From CAWIJK01 sp963836375 (GTDB lineage: Bacteria > Actinomycetota > Acidimicrobiia > Acidimicrobiales > RAAP-2): a stretch of 64,000 bases of DNA. Made by a program: the position numbers and the translations under genes. The notes below the pieces were generated by a model. That model saw only the letters and a list, made by a program, of their open reading frames with translations. It ran no database searches and had not been told where the DNA came from. Every line of letters starts with the position of its first letter. Position 1 is the first letter of the stretch. Of the stretch, positions 26,160-34,511 are shown piece after piece. The stretch is from contig CAWIJK010000002.1 of the NCBI GenBank assembly GCA_963836375.1, forward strand, positions 1 through 64,000, read 5' to 3'.

Positions 26160-27805
26160 GCCCCCAGAGCACCGCCAACCGGACCGAGTGGTCCCGCCGC
26201 CTCGCCAGGGGCCTGATCCAGGCCGGCTACGGGTCAGAACAGGTCGTCTCGCCCTTGTTGGGCGAGGCCACCGAGACCGACCAACCGCTTGGTTCCCTCC
26301 TCATCGGCCGCGGCGTGGTGCCGGCCGCCGTGGTGGTAAACACCTTGGCCCAGCTGGCCCGGATGCCGGCTGTCGACCTGGCGGCCGAGCCTCCCTCGCC
26401 CGAGGTGGCCCATCTCATCCCACCGATGTTCGCCCAGGACCACCGGGCGCTGGCGCTGCGGGTGGTGGGAGCCCAGGCCGTGGTGGCCTTCGCCGAGCCC
26501 CCCGAACCGGCGGACGTGCGTTCGATCAGCGAGCTGATCGGCCACCAGGTCGTCCCGGTCCTCGGGGACCCGACGGCAATCGACCACTACCTCGGGATCA
26601 CCGGGGCGCCCAACGGGTCGGTGACCTCCCAGGCACCGGCGTCGAGTGCGGCCGCCGCCAACGGGGACGGCATGCCAGCCGCCCCCCCGTTGGCCGCCGA
26701 CCTCGGCGGGCACCGGACCCAGGCCGACCCGGAGCTGCCCCTGCACATCGACGACCTCCTGCGCTACGCGGTCAGCATCGGGGCCTCCGACCTCCACCTG
26801 ACAGCGAACATGCCACCCACCGTCCGGTTGCACGGTGCCCTGCGACCGATGGAGGACGTGGGACGGATCGACCATCAGACGCTGCGCGACATGATCTTCG
26901 GGATCCTGCCCCAGAACCACCGTGAGCGGTTCGAGGCGGAGCACGAGCTCGACACCTCGCACACCATCCCGGGGGTCGGGAGGTTCCGGGTCAACGTCTG
27001 CCTCCAGCGGGGGACGATCGCGGTGGCCCTCCGGCCGATCCCCCACGAGATCCCCGAGTTCCACAGCCTGGGACTTCCCGAACCGGTGCGCGCCTTCACC
27101 GACCTGCGCCGCGGCCTGGTGCTCGTCACCGGCCCGACCGGTTCGGGCAAGTCGACCTCCCTGGCCTCCCTGGTCGACATCATCAACCGGTCCAAGCCCC
27201 TTCACATCATCACGGTCGAGGACCCGATCGAGTTCCTGCACGGCCATAAGCGCTCGATCATCAGCCAACGCGAGGTCGGTTCGGACACCGACTCGTTCTC
27301 CGAGGCCCTGCGCCGGGTGCTGCGCCAGGACCCCGACGTCATTTTGGTCGGCGAGCTTCGTGACCTCGAGACCATCTCGACGGCACTGACCGCGGCCGAA
27401 ACCGGCCACCTGGTGTTCGCCACCCTGCACACCCAGGACGCCCCGGCCACCATCGACCGGGTCATCGACGTCTTCCCACCCAACCAGCAGGACCAGATCC
27501 GGATCCAGCTCGGCTCCTCGCTCCAGGGAGTCGTGACTCAGCAGCTGGTCCCGACGGCCGACGGCGACGGTCGCTGCGTCGCGGCGGAAGTGCTGGTCTG
27601 CACCCCGGCGATCCAGAACCTGATCCGGGGGGCCAAGACCCACCAGATCTACTCGTTGATGCAGACCGGCGGGCAGTTCGGCATGCAGACCATGGACCAG
27701 AGCCTGGCCCTCTTGGTGCGCCAGGGTGTCATCACTCAGGGGGTGGCCCTGGATCGGTGCCGCAGCGAAGAGGACTTCAGGAACCACCTACATGGCATGT
27801 CCTAG
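26156..27805 (+). CDS. pilT: PilT retraction ATPase with an added N-terminal MshEN-like domain
   Basis: This is a pilus retraction motor of 549 residues, against about 350 for ordinary PilT. Residues 1-145 form a MshEN-like domain (LGSLLIGRGVVPAAVVVNTL, VDLAAEPPSPEVAHLIPP, RALALRVVGAQAVVAFAEP), then a Gly/Ala/Pro linker. From about residue 195 it is a canonical PilT: GASDLHLTANMPPTVRLHG, Walker A VTGPTGSGKSTSLASL, TVEDPIEFLHGHKRSIISQR, Walker B DVILVGELRDLET, HLVFATLHTQDAPATIDRVI, and the PilT signature AIQNLIRGAKTHQIYSLMQT with GMQTMDQSLALLV. It starts inside the pilB stop codon (ATGA), so extension and retraction motors are made in step. Confidence 0.9.
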   Translation: MSPQSTANRTEWSRRLARGLIQAGYGSEQVVSPLLGEATETDQPLGSLLIGRGVVPAAVVVNTLAQLARMPAVDLAAEPPSPEVAHLIPPMFAQDHRALALRVVGAQAVVAFAEPPEPADVRSISELIGHQVVPVLGDPTAIDHYLGITGAPNGSVTSQAPASSAAAANGDGMPAAPPLAADLGGHRTQADPELPLHIDDLLRYAVSIGASDLHLTANMPPTVRLHGALRPMEDVGRIDHQTLRDMIFGILPQNHRERFEAEHELDTSHTIPGVGRFRVNVCLQRGTIAVALRPIPHEIPEFHSLGLPEPVRAFTDLRRGLVLVTGPTGSGKSTSLASLVDIINRSKPLHIITVEDPIEFLHGHKRSIISQREVGSDTDSFSEALRRVLRQDPDVILVGELRDLETISTALTAAETGHLVFATLHTQDAPATIDRVIDVFPPNQQDQIRIQLGSSLQGVVTQQLVPTADGDGRCVAAEVLVCTPAIQNLIRGAKTHQIYSLMQTGGQFGMQTMDQSLALLVRQGVITQGVALDRCRSEEDFRNHLHGMS

Positions 27806-27858
27806 TTCGACGAGGGGGACCGGCCCGCCCACAGGCGGCCGGTGAAAGAAGGGGTGAC

Positions 27859-29082
27859 ATGGCAACGACGTTTGACTACAAAGTCAGGGACCAGTCGGGG
27901 AACCTGATCGAGGGGAAGCTGGAGGGCGACAGTCTGCCCCTGGTGGTCGGCAGACTTCGCGAGATGGGATACCTCCCGGTCTCAGTGACCCCAGCTGGGG
28001 GCGAGGGCCTCAAGACCGAAATCGTCATCCCGGGTCTGACCGACCGGATCAAGCCCAAAGAGGTGGCGGTCTTCACCCGCCAGTTCGCCACCATGGTCGA
28101 CTCGGGGCTCTCCATCAGCCGCTCCCTTGCCGTGCTGTCCGCCCAGGTGGAGAACAAGTACTTCGCGGCGAAGCTGCAGGAAGTCAGGGCGGACGTGGAG
28201 GCAGGCTCGTCACTCTCCCAGGCCTTGGCCAAGCACCCCAAGGTCTTCGACAACCTCTACGTCTCGATGGTGCAGGCCGGCGAGGTGGGGGGTGCAATCG
28301 ACCAGGTCCTCAAGAGTATCGCCGCGCAACTCGAGAAGCAGGTCGAGCTGAACCGCAAAATCCGGGGGGCGATGACCTACCCGATCATCGTGGTCTCGGT
28401 CATCGGCGTCATCTTCATCGTCATGATGACCCTGATCGTCCCGATCTTCAAGAATCTGTTCGCCAGCCTCGGCGGTCAGCTGCCCCTCCCCACCCAGATC
28501 CTGATCAAGATCTCGAATGTCCTGATCAGCTGGGAGGTGGCAATCGTCATCGTAGTCCTGATCGCCGCGATTTACGCCCTCCACCGTTGGATCAACACCG
28601 AGAACGGTCGCCGGGTCTGGGACGGCTTGAAGATGCGTCCGCCGATCTTCGGACCCCTGGTGCACAAGGCGGCGCTGGCCCGGTTCGGTTCGACTCTCTC
28701 GTCGCTCCTGTCCTCCGGGGTGCCGGCCATGGAGTCGCTAGACATCACAGCCCATTCAGTCGGCAACGTCGTCTTGGCCGAGGCGATCCAGGACATCAAG
28801 ACCGGGGTGCGCGAGGGCCAGGCGTTCGCCGAGCCGATGCGCCGTCACGAGGTGTTCCCGCTTCTCGTGGTCCAGATGGTCGAAGTCGGTGAGCAGACCG
28901 GTGCCCTCGACGAGATGCTCCAGCGGGTCTCGGACTTCTACATGGGTGAGGTGGACCAAACGGTGGACAACCTCACCTCCATCCTCGAGCCACTGCTGGT
29001 GGTGTTTATGGGGGTGATCGTCGGGTCCATCATCATCAGCCTGTACCTGCCGATGTTCGACTACATCAAACTGTTGCATTGA
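27859..29082 (+). CDS. pilC: Type IV pilus platform protein PilC
   Basis: PilC is the inner-membrane platform turned by PilB and PilT; 407 residues, normal length. It has two T2SSF domains: FTRQFATMVDSGLSISRSLA with VSMVQAGEVGGAIDQVLKSI, and LARFGSTLSSLLSSGVPAME with VVQMVEVGEQTGALDEMLQR. Three membrane helices are seen (near residues 175-200, 225-250 and 375-400, the last VVFMGVIVGSIIISLYLPMF). The N-terminus MATTFDYKVRDQSGNLIEGK is typical. ATG 27859 follows GAAGGGG. It is the third gene of the pilB-pilT-pilC operon, 53 nt after pilT. Confidence 0.93.
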   Translation: MATTFDYKVRDQSGNLIEGKLEGDSLPLVVGRLREMGYLPVSVTPAGGEGLKTEIVIPGLTDRIKPKEVAVFTRQFATMVDSGLSISRSLAVLSAQVENKYFAAKLQEVRADVEAGSSLSQALAKHPKVFDNLYVSMVQAGEVGGAIDQVLKSIAAQLEKQVELNRKIRGAMTYPIIVVSVIGVIFIVMMTLIVPIFKNLFASLGGQLPLPTQILIKISNVLISWEVAIVIVVLIAAIYALHRWINTENGRRVWDGLKMRPPIFGPLVHKAALARFGSTLSSLLSSGVPAMESLDITAHSVGNVVLAEAIQDIKTGVREGQAFAEPMRRHEVFPLLVVQMVEVGEQTGALDEMLQRVSDFYMGEVDQTVDNLTSILEPLLVVFMGVIVGSIIISLYLPMFDYIKLLH

Positions 29083-29107
29083 CGTCGGGCGGCCCGAGCG
29101 CTCTTGG

Positions 29108-30025
29108 TCATTCCGGCCAGGGCGGCGGACTGTCGTAAGGGCTGCTCCCGGGCCCCCTCGGAAGGCCGCCGCCCCGACCCCTGCCTGGTCCCCTCCGCCG
29201 CTGGCGCTCGGCGCGCTGTAGACGCCGCTCGACATCGGCCCAGGTCAGCGGTTCGGCATCGGCCTCCTCGCGTCGCTCGGATCGGTTGATGATCACGAAG
29301 GCGACCGTCCAGAGCACGAAGATGGTGCCGAGCTTGGCCGTGAAGCCGGCGATCTGCTGGTCGAGGAGGGGTGAGAGCCCGGCCACCGTGCCGGGGTGCG
29401 CGTAGGCGGGATAGAGCGGGTGGCGGGCGAAGATCCATACGACGGCCAAGAAACTGGGCACGATCGACTGGACGATCAGGTAGCCCCCCCGGGCGAGGGC
29501 CGAGGGCCGGTCGATCCCGGGTACCCGCCCGAGAACGGGCAGCCAGAGCACCAGGCCGGCCACCACCAAGACGAGGTCGAGGGTCGCCCGGGCCGCCCAC
29601 GAGGTGGCCTGGGCGTCGACGGCCCCGGTGGTGAGGGTGCCGACGGCGATCACCGTCACCACGGCGATGGCGACGACCGGCTGGCTCGCCCGCTGGACCA
29701 CGGTGTCGACGGCTGCCGGCCGGGTGAGCCGGGCCAGGGCCTGGTCGGGCAGGCCGATCAGGGCCAGCGGGGGCACGGCCAGCAAGAGGAGCAGCCGCTG
29801 GAGGACCAGGGCAGTGAGCGAGCGGGTCGCCGCCAGGTCGGCCAGGGGCCAGGTCAGGGCCACGAGGGTGGCCACGAGGGACCCGACGAACGCCGCCGCC
29901 TGGCCCCGGGTCACCGAGTAGCCGGGCCGGCGGATCGTCCACGCGTAGAGCACGCCGGCCGCCAGCACGACCACCCAGGCGCCCGGGTGCAGCCGAAGCG
30001 CCCAGGGCGAACCCGAGGTCGTCAA
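29108..30025 (-). CDS. CtaG-like cytochrome c oxidase assembly membrane protein
   Basis: This is a membrane protein of about 305 residues with seven or so helices, matching the bacterial caa3-type CtaG family thought to help assemble cytochrome c oxidase. Family-like features are an early TWPLADLAATRSLTALVLQR, LLAVPPLALIGLP, and a late HPLYPAYAHPGTVAGLSPLL, with DQQIAGFTAKLGTIFVLWTV. The C-terminus from about residue 250 is a cytosolic Arg/Gly/Pro-rich tail. The start is TTG 30025, since no ATG or GTG lies in frame upstream before the divergent gene. It is convergent with pilC and divergent from pafBC. Confidence 0.75.
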   Translation of the reverse strand: MTTSGSPWALRLHPGAWVVVLAAGVLYAWTIRRPGYSVTRGQAAAFVGSLVATLVALTWPLADLAATRSLTALVLQRLLLLLAVPPLALIGLPDQALARLTRPAAVDTVVQRASQPVVAIAVVTVIAVGTLTTGAVDAQATSWAARATLDLVLVVAGLVLWLPVLGRVPGIDRPSALARGGYLIVQSIVPSFLAVVWIFARHPLYPAYAHPGTVAGLSPLLDQQIAGFTAKLGTIFVLWTVAFVIINRSERREEADAEPLTWADVERRLQRAERQRRRGPGRGRGGGLPRGPGSSPYDSPPPWPE

Positions 30026-30054
30026 CGGGCCACCGGCGCCCTACGCTGGCGCCG

Positions 30055-32034
30055 GTGGCCAAGCCCGACCGCCTGGAGCGCCTGACCGACCTGGTGCTGG
30101 TGCTCCTCAACGCCCGGCGCCCACTGACCCTCGACGAGATCGCCCATGAGGTCCCCGGGTACCCGTCCGGCCACGACGCCCGGCGGCAAGCCTTCGAACG
30201 CGACAAGCGGTTGTTGCGCGAGGAGGGGATCCCGGTGGCCACCGAGCCGGTCGGCGGCCAGGAGCAATTCGGCTACCGCATCGACCCCGAGGCCTTCTAC
30301 CTGCCCGACCTCGGCCTCCTGCCCGACGAGCAGGCGGCGCTGCACCTCGCCGTCGCCGGCGTCCATCTGGGCGATCCTAGTGGTCGCCACGCGCTGTTGA
30401 AGCTGGGGGCCACCGGGGTCGGCGAGGCCCGGCCGGTGGCTTCCCTGGTCCCGCCGCCGGCGCTGGTCCCCCTCTTCGACGCGGTCCGCACCCACGCCGA
30501 GGTCACCTTCTCGTATCGCGGCGAGCGTCGGCGGGTGGCGCCCGGCCGCCTCGCCTTCCGGCGCGGCCACTGGTACCTGGCCGGGTGGGACCGGGGCCGC
30601 GACGCGGCCCGCACCTTCCGGGTCGACCGCATCGAGGGCCTTCCGGTGCCGGGCGAGCCCGGCTCGGGCGCGCTGCCCGAGGGGTTCGACCCGGTCACGG
30701 CGGTCCCCGACGATCCCTGGCGGGGCAGCGAGGGGGACGAGGCGGACGTGGCGCTGGTCGTCGACCCGGTCGAGGCCCCCCGGGTCGTCCAGGAGGTGGG
30801 GGAGCGGGCGGTCGTCGAGCGGCGGACCGACGGGTCGGTGCTGCTCCACCTCGGGGTGTCGAGCCCGACCGCCCTACGGGACTGGATCCTGGGCCTGCTC
30901 GACCACGCCGAGGTGGTGGGTCCGCCGTCGACGCGGGCGGACATAACCGCCTGGCTCGAGTCGGTCGCCGCCGCACCCGACGGGCCGTCGCCCGCCGACG
31001 TCCGCCCCGACGCCGGGGCCGGCGAGCGCCCGACACCCGAGGCCGAGACCGGCGTCGGGCCCCAAGCGGGCGGCCCGGGCCGTGGCGCCCCGGTGGCGGC
31101 CGACGCCAGCCGGCGGTTGCGCCGGCTACTAGCCATCGTCGGCTGGCTGGCCCGGGTGGGCGAGGCGCCGATCGCCGAGGTGGCCCGGCGGTTCGCCATC
31201 CCCGACGACGAGGTGGTCCGAGAGCTCGAGCTCGCCGCCTGTTGCGGCCTGCCGCCGTACTCGCCCGACGCGCTGCTCGAGATCGTGGTCACCGACCAGA
31301 CGGTCCAGGCCTTCCTGCCAGAGGACCTGGCTCGGCCTCGCCGGCTCACCGCGGCCGAGGGTTTCGCCCTGGCCGCGGCGGCCCGGACGATCCTGGCCGT
31401 GCCGGGCGCCGACGAGGAGGGCTCCTTGGCCAGGGCGCTGGCCAAGCTCGACTCGGCCCTCGGGGCCGACCAGCGCCTGGAAGTAGCCCTCGACGCCCCG
31501 GCCCTGTTGGCCGACGTCCGCTCGGCCGTCGACGACCGGTCGCAGCTCTCGATCGAGTACCACTCGGCGTCGGCCGACGAGACCACAGAACGGGTGGTCG
31601 ACCCCATCAGGGTGGTGTCGCTGGACGGCCACTGGTACCTCGACGCCTTCTGCCACCGGGCGGCCGGTCGCCGCCGCTTCCGGATCGACCGGATCCGGTC
31701 CCTGCGGGTGCTCGGACCCCAGCCCCCCGGGTCCGACGAGGGCGACCTCGTCCCCGAGGCCTTCGTCCCGGGTCCCGGCTCGGTCCCGGTCCGACTCGCC
31801 CTCGACCCCGAGGGCGCGTGGTTGGCCGACACGGTGCCGGTCCTCGAGCAGGGCCACACGGCCGACGGGCGGGTGGCCGTGACCCTGGCCGTCGGGGGCA
31901 CCGCCTGGCTCGAGCGCCTCTTGCTGCAGTTGGGCCCGCACGCCCAGGTTCTCTCCCCGCCGGACCTGGTCGACGTCGGGAGGCGGGCCGCCCTGCGGGT
32001 GCTGCAGCAGTACCGGGGACCCTCGCGTCCGTAA
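30055..32034 (+). CDS. PafB-PafC fusion, WYL-domain transcription activator
   Basis: This 659-residue protein joins two WYL regulators head to tail. PafB/PafC form the activator of the mycobacterial RecA-independent DNA damage response. Residues 1-60 are a winged helix (RLERLTDLVLVLLNARRPLT), residues 140-215 a WYL domain (TFSYRGERRRVAPGRLAF, WYLAGWDRGRDAARTFRVDR), then a WCX part. After a Pro/Gly linker (310-355) the second half has another winged helix (RRLLAIVGWLARVGEAPIAE) and WYL domain (SIEYHSASADETTERVVDP, HWYLDAFCHRAAGRRRFRID). In mycobacteria these are two adjacent genes. TACGCT at 30043-30048 lies 6 nt before GTG, consistent with leaderless expression. Confidence 0.9.
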   Translation: MAKPDRLERLTDLVLVLLNARRPLTLDEIAHEVPGYPSGHDARRQAFERDKRLLREEGIPVATEPVGGQEQFGYRIDPEAFYLPDLGLLPDEQAALHLAVAGVHLGDPSGRHALLKLGATGVGEARPVASLVPPPALVPLFDAVRTHAEVTFSYRGERRRVAPGRLAFRRGHWYLAGWDRGRDAARTFRVDRIEGLPVPGEPGSGALPEGFDPVTAVPDDPWRGSEGDEADVALVVDPVEAPRVVQEVGERAVVERRTDGSVLLHLGVSSPTALRDWILGLLDHAEVVGPPSTRADITAWLESVAAAPDGPSPADVRPDAGAGERPTPEAETGVGPQAGGPGRGAPVAADASRRLRRLLAIVGWLARVGEAPIAEVARRFAIPDDEVVRELELAACCGLPPYSPDALLEIVVTDQTVQAFLPEDLARPRRLTAAEGFALAAAARTILAVPGADEEGSLARALAKLDSALGADQRLEVALDAPALLADVRSAVDDRSQLSIEYHSASADETTERVVDPIRVVSLDGHWYLDAFCHRAAGRRRFRIDRIRSLRVLGPQPPGSDEGDLVPEAFVPGPGSVPVRLALDPEGAWLADTVPVLEQGHTADGRVAVTLAVGGTAWLERLLLQLGPHAQVLSPPDLVDVGRRAALRVLQQYRGPSRP

Positions 32035-32098
32035 AACAGCAGGTCACCAGTGACCGCTAACTCCCGCGAACACACCCGGCCGCTACCCTGGGGGGGCG

Positions 32099-32242
32099 AT
32101 GCCTGTTCCCGACCCCGACGAAAAGTTCAGCCTCTACCCCATGGAGGGGGAAGACGTGCTCAAGAAGCTCCTGGGGGCCGAGGAGGACGAAGGCGCCGAG
32201 GAGGTCTCAGAGCCAGAGGACGAGCCGGAAGGCGACTCCTAG
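32099..32242 (+). CDS. Small acidic protein (47 residues)
   Basis: Function is unknown. The sequence begins MPVPDPDEKFSLYPMEGEDV and ends in a run of Glu and Asp (about 40% acidic), with one short amphipathic helix (VLKKLLGAEE). The ATG is preceded by a GGGGGGG tract; TACCCT stands 9 nt before the start. It sits 64 nt after pafBC in the same direction and 10 nt before the next gene, whose -10 box overlaps this stop codon. The composition and length suggest a small partner or regulator rather than an enzyme. Confidence 0.55.
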   Translation: MPVPDPDEKFSLYPMEGEDVLKKLLGAEEDEGAEEVSEPEDEPEGDS

Positions 32243-32252
32243 GGTCTCCCCC

Positions 32253-32819
32253 GTGGATTGGTTCGCCCGCAGCCGCGCCTTGGCTTGGCGGGTGTGGTTC
32301 GAGACCCAGCACAGGCTTAACAACACGATCACGTTCGGCATCTTGCTGGTCTTGCTTATTGGGGCCTTTGTGGGGGCGCACTTCGTTGTGCTTCCCCACT
32401 CCACCGAGGCAAGCAGGGCGTATGTTCAGGTGGCTGCCGTAGTGGTCACGTTCCTGGGCCTGTTGCTCATCGTTTTTATCGTGTCCCTCTTGCGCTACCT
32501 GTTGCGCCGGACGCACTCGTCTTTTGATTGCTATGTGCGCCCGTCGGGGACGGACCACGAAAACGTTACGTTCAATCTCATTCCCCGGGATGACGTAGTA
32601 CGAGAAAACCTAGGGGAAATGGCGTGCCACATCCGACGCCCATCAGGAACCGTTGTGGATCTCTCGGACCCCGACCCGCGGCTACACCGTGAGAGTGGAG
32701 GTCGTGGCGCCCAGGTTCGGATCGACGGGTGGGAAGAGGGCGAATACTCGGTCATCTGGTATGGGTCAAGAAAAGGGCACCGCTACGAGATAGCCCGGGG
32801 AAAGCATCTCGTGCCATGA
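32253..32819 (+). CDS. Two-helix membrane protein with C-terminal soluble domain
   Basis: I do not recognise the family. The 188-residue protein has two membrane helices (ITFGILLVLLIGAFVGAHFV and VQVAAVVVTFLGLLLIVFIV), then RRTHSSFDCYV and a soluble domain of about 95 residues that looks all-beta (VRIDGWEEGEYSVIWYG near its end). Its GC content is clearly lower than that of its neighbours and many codons end in T or A, so it may be acquired; an IS remnant follows 2 nt after its stop. TAGGGT at 32240-32245, 7 nt before GTG 32253, suggests a leaderless transcript. Confidence 0.65.
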   Translation: MDWFARSRALAWRVWFETQHRLNNTITFGILLVLLIGAFVGAHFVVLPHSTEASRAYVQVAAVVVTFLGLLLIVFIVSLLRYLLRRTHSSFDCYVRPSGTDHENVTFNLIPRDDVVRENLGEMACHIRRPSGTVVDLSDPDPRLHRESGGRGAQVRIDGWEEGEYSVIWYGSRKGHRYEIARGKHLVP

Positions 32820-32821
32820 GA

Positions 32822-33010
32822 TCACGCCGTCACCCGCTTGTAGCTAAGGCGCCGACCCTCGGCCTGGCCGACCAGCCGCCCCATCCGCTCGGCATCGCTC
32901 ACCTTGCGGGTCGAGTACCGGAAATCGAACTCCGAGAGGTACCTGTTCAGGTGCTCCCGGCTGACGTGGTGGTATGTCCCGTCCAGCGACCTCTTGAGCT
33001 GGCAGTACCG
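32822..33010 (-). pseudogene. IS1595 (ISXO2-like) transposase remnant, C-terminal end
   Basis: On the minus strand an open stretch of 62 codons reads QLKRSLDGTYHHVSREHLNR, YLSEFDFRYSTRKVSDAERM and ends YKRVTA. The G-T-[YF]-H-x-V-S-x-x-H-L-x-R-Y-x-x-E-F-x-F-R-Y block is the C-terminal signature of ISXO2-like (IS1595) DDE transposases. The N-terminal zinc ribbon and catalytic DDE residues are gone; an in-frame stop lies at 33011-33013. No terminal inverted repeats were recognised. Confidence 0.75.
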
Positions 33011-33068
33011 TTAACAGAATAGACTGAAAATCCATGGGAGGTGCCCAAGTCCCCCGCCCCCCGGGCCG

Positions 33069-34505
33069 GTGCTCCTCGTCACCGCGCTGAGCGACCGGGC
33101 CGGCGGGTACTACCTGGCCGACCTGGCCGGCGAGCTCGGCCCGCTCGGCGTGGCCGGCCCGCCCGAGGTCGTCGGCGGTTGCCGGACCGGCGAGCAGGGC
33201 CATGGTTGCTGGGTCGGGGCCGGGGCCGAGGGCCTCGGGCTGCGCGGGCCGGTGGGGGGCCGCGACCTCGGCACGGTCCTCTCGGCCGCCGCCCCGGCGA
33301 CCGGGCGCCGGCTGGCCGGGCGGGCGGCCGCGGTGTCGGCCTTCGACCTGACCTTCAGCGCACCCAAGTCGGTGAGCGTGCTGGTGGCCCTGGGCGCCCC
33401 CGAGGTGGCCGCGGCGGTGCTCGGGTCCCACGAGGCGGCGGTCCGCGGGGCCCTCGACTACGTGGCCCATCACGGGGCGGCGGTGCGCCGGACCCACGAG
33501 TCGGAGCGTCAGGTGTTGGCCACCCGGGGCATCGTCGGCGCCGCCTTCACCCACGGGACGAGCCGGGCCCTCGATCCCCACCTCCACACCCACGTCGTCG
33601 TGGCCAACCTGGCCCAAGGGCCCGACGGTCGCTGGAGCGCCCTCGACGGGCGGGGTCTGTTCGCCCACGCCAGGGCGGCCGGCGCCCTCTACGACGCCCA
33701 CCTCCGTTGGGCCCTGACCGAGGCGCTCGGGGTGGACTGGACGCCGCGGGGCGCCGGACACGAGGTCGATGGCATCGACCCGTTCGTCCTCGGTGGCTTC
33801 TCCCAACGGACGGCCGAGATTCGCGCCCATCTGGCCGAACGTTCCTTGGGGCCGGGCCGGGCCGGGCGGGTGGCCTGGGCCGCCACCCGCGACGAGAAGG
33901 TTCTGGCCCGGGCGCCGGGCGAGATCGCCGCCCTCTGGGCGGACCGGGCGGCCGCCCTCGGGCTGCGCCAAGGGGCGCTCGACGCCGTCTGCGGCCGGCG
34001 ATCGGGCCACGACCCCTCCATCGACGAGCGCCACTTCGGGGCCACCCTGCTGGCGGGCGGCCCGGCCGGGGTCACCCGCAGGGAGACGGTGGGGGCCTGG
34101 GCCGCCTCCCTCCGGCGCGGCACGACGGCCGAGAGCGTGGGGCGCTGCGTCGACCAGCTCGTCCCGGGCGGCCCGACCGGGGTCGCCGAGCCGGTCGTCG
34201 CCCCGGCGCGGGTGGTGGCCCCTCCGGGTGTCCTCGGGGTCCTCGGGCCGCGCCCGGCGGCCCCCGGAGCGCTCGCCGTCTGGCTCGGGGCCGCCCGCTC
34301 CCTCGACCGCTACCGGGGCCGCTGGGGGGAGTTCGCCAGCACCCCCGACGCCGAGCGCGCCTCCCGGGCGGGCCTGGCCCGGGCGTCGGCGGCCCAAGTG
34401 GCCGAGCACCTGGCCGTGGCCCGCCAGGTGCGCGAGGTCCGCCGCGCCCTCGGCCGGGAACCGGTGCGGGCCGAGCGCGAGGCCTTGGGCCTCGGCCGCC
34501 GGTGA
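33069..34505 (+). CDS. MobF/TrwC-type conjugative relaxase, relaxase domain only
   Basis: A relaxase nicks one DNA strand at an origin of transfer and stays bound through tyrosine. The N-terminus has a Tyr pair (GGYYLADLAGELG) at about residues 14-15, the usual catalytic position in MobF enzymes. The fold is marked by AFDLTFSAPKSVSVLVALG and the metal-binding His triad in ALDPHLHTHVVVANLAQG. Length is 478 residues; the C-terminal helicase half of TraI/TrwC is missing. The start is GTG 33069. It is convergent with the coupling-protein gene, 6 nt apart. No oriT, integrase or att site was recognised nearby. Confidence 0.85.
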   Translation: MLLVTALSDRAGGYYLADLAGELGPLGVAGPPEVVGGCRTGEQGHGCWVGAGAEGLGLRGPVGGRDLGTVLSAAAPATGRRLAGRAAAVSAFDLTFSAPKSVSVLVALGAPEVAAAVLGSHEAAVRGALDYVAHHGAAVRRTHESERQVLATRGIVGAAFTHGTSRALDPHLHTHVVVANLAQGPDGRWSALDGRGLFAHARAAGALYDAHLRWALTEALGVDWTPRGAGHEVDGIDPFVLGGFSQRTAEIRAHLAERSLGPGRAGRVAWAATRDEKVLARAPGEIAALWADRAAALGLRQGALDAVCGRRSGHDPSIDERHFGATLLAGGPAGVTRRETVGAWAASLRRGTTAESVGRCVDQLVPGGPTGVAEPVVAPARVVAPPGVLGVLGPRPAAPGALAVWLGAARSLDRYRGRWGEFASTPDAERASRAGLARASAAQVAEHLAVARQVREVRRALGREPVRAEREALGLGRR

Positions 34506-34511
34506 CCGGGC

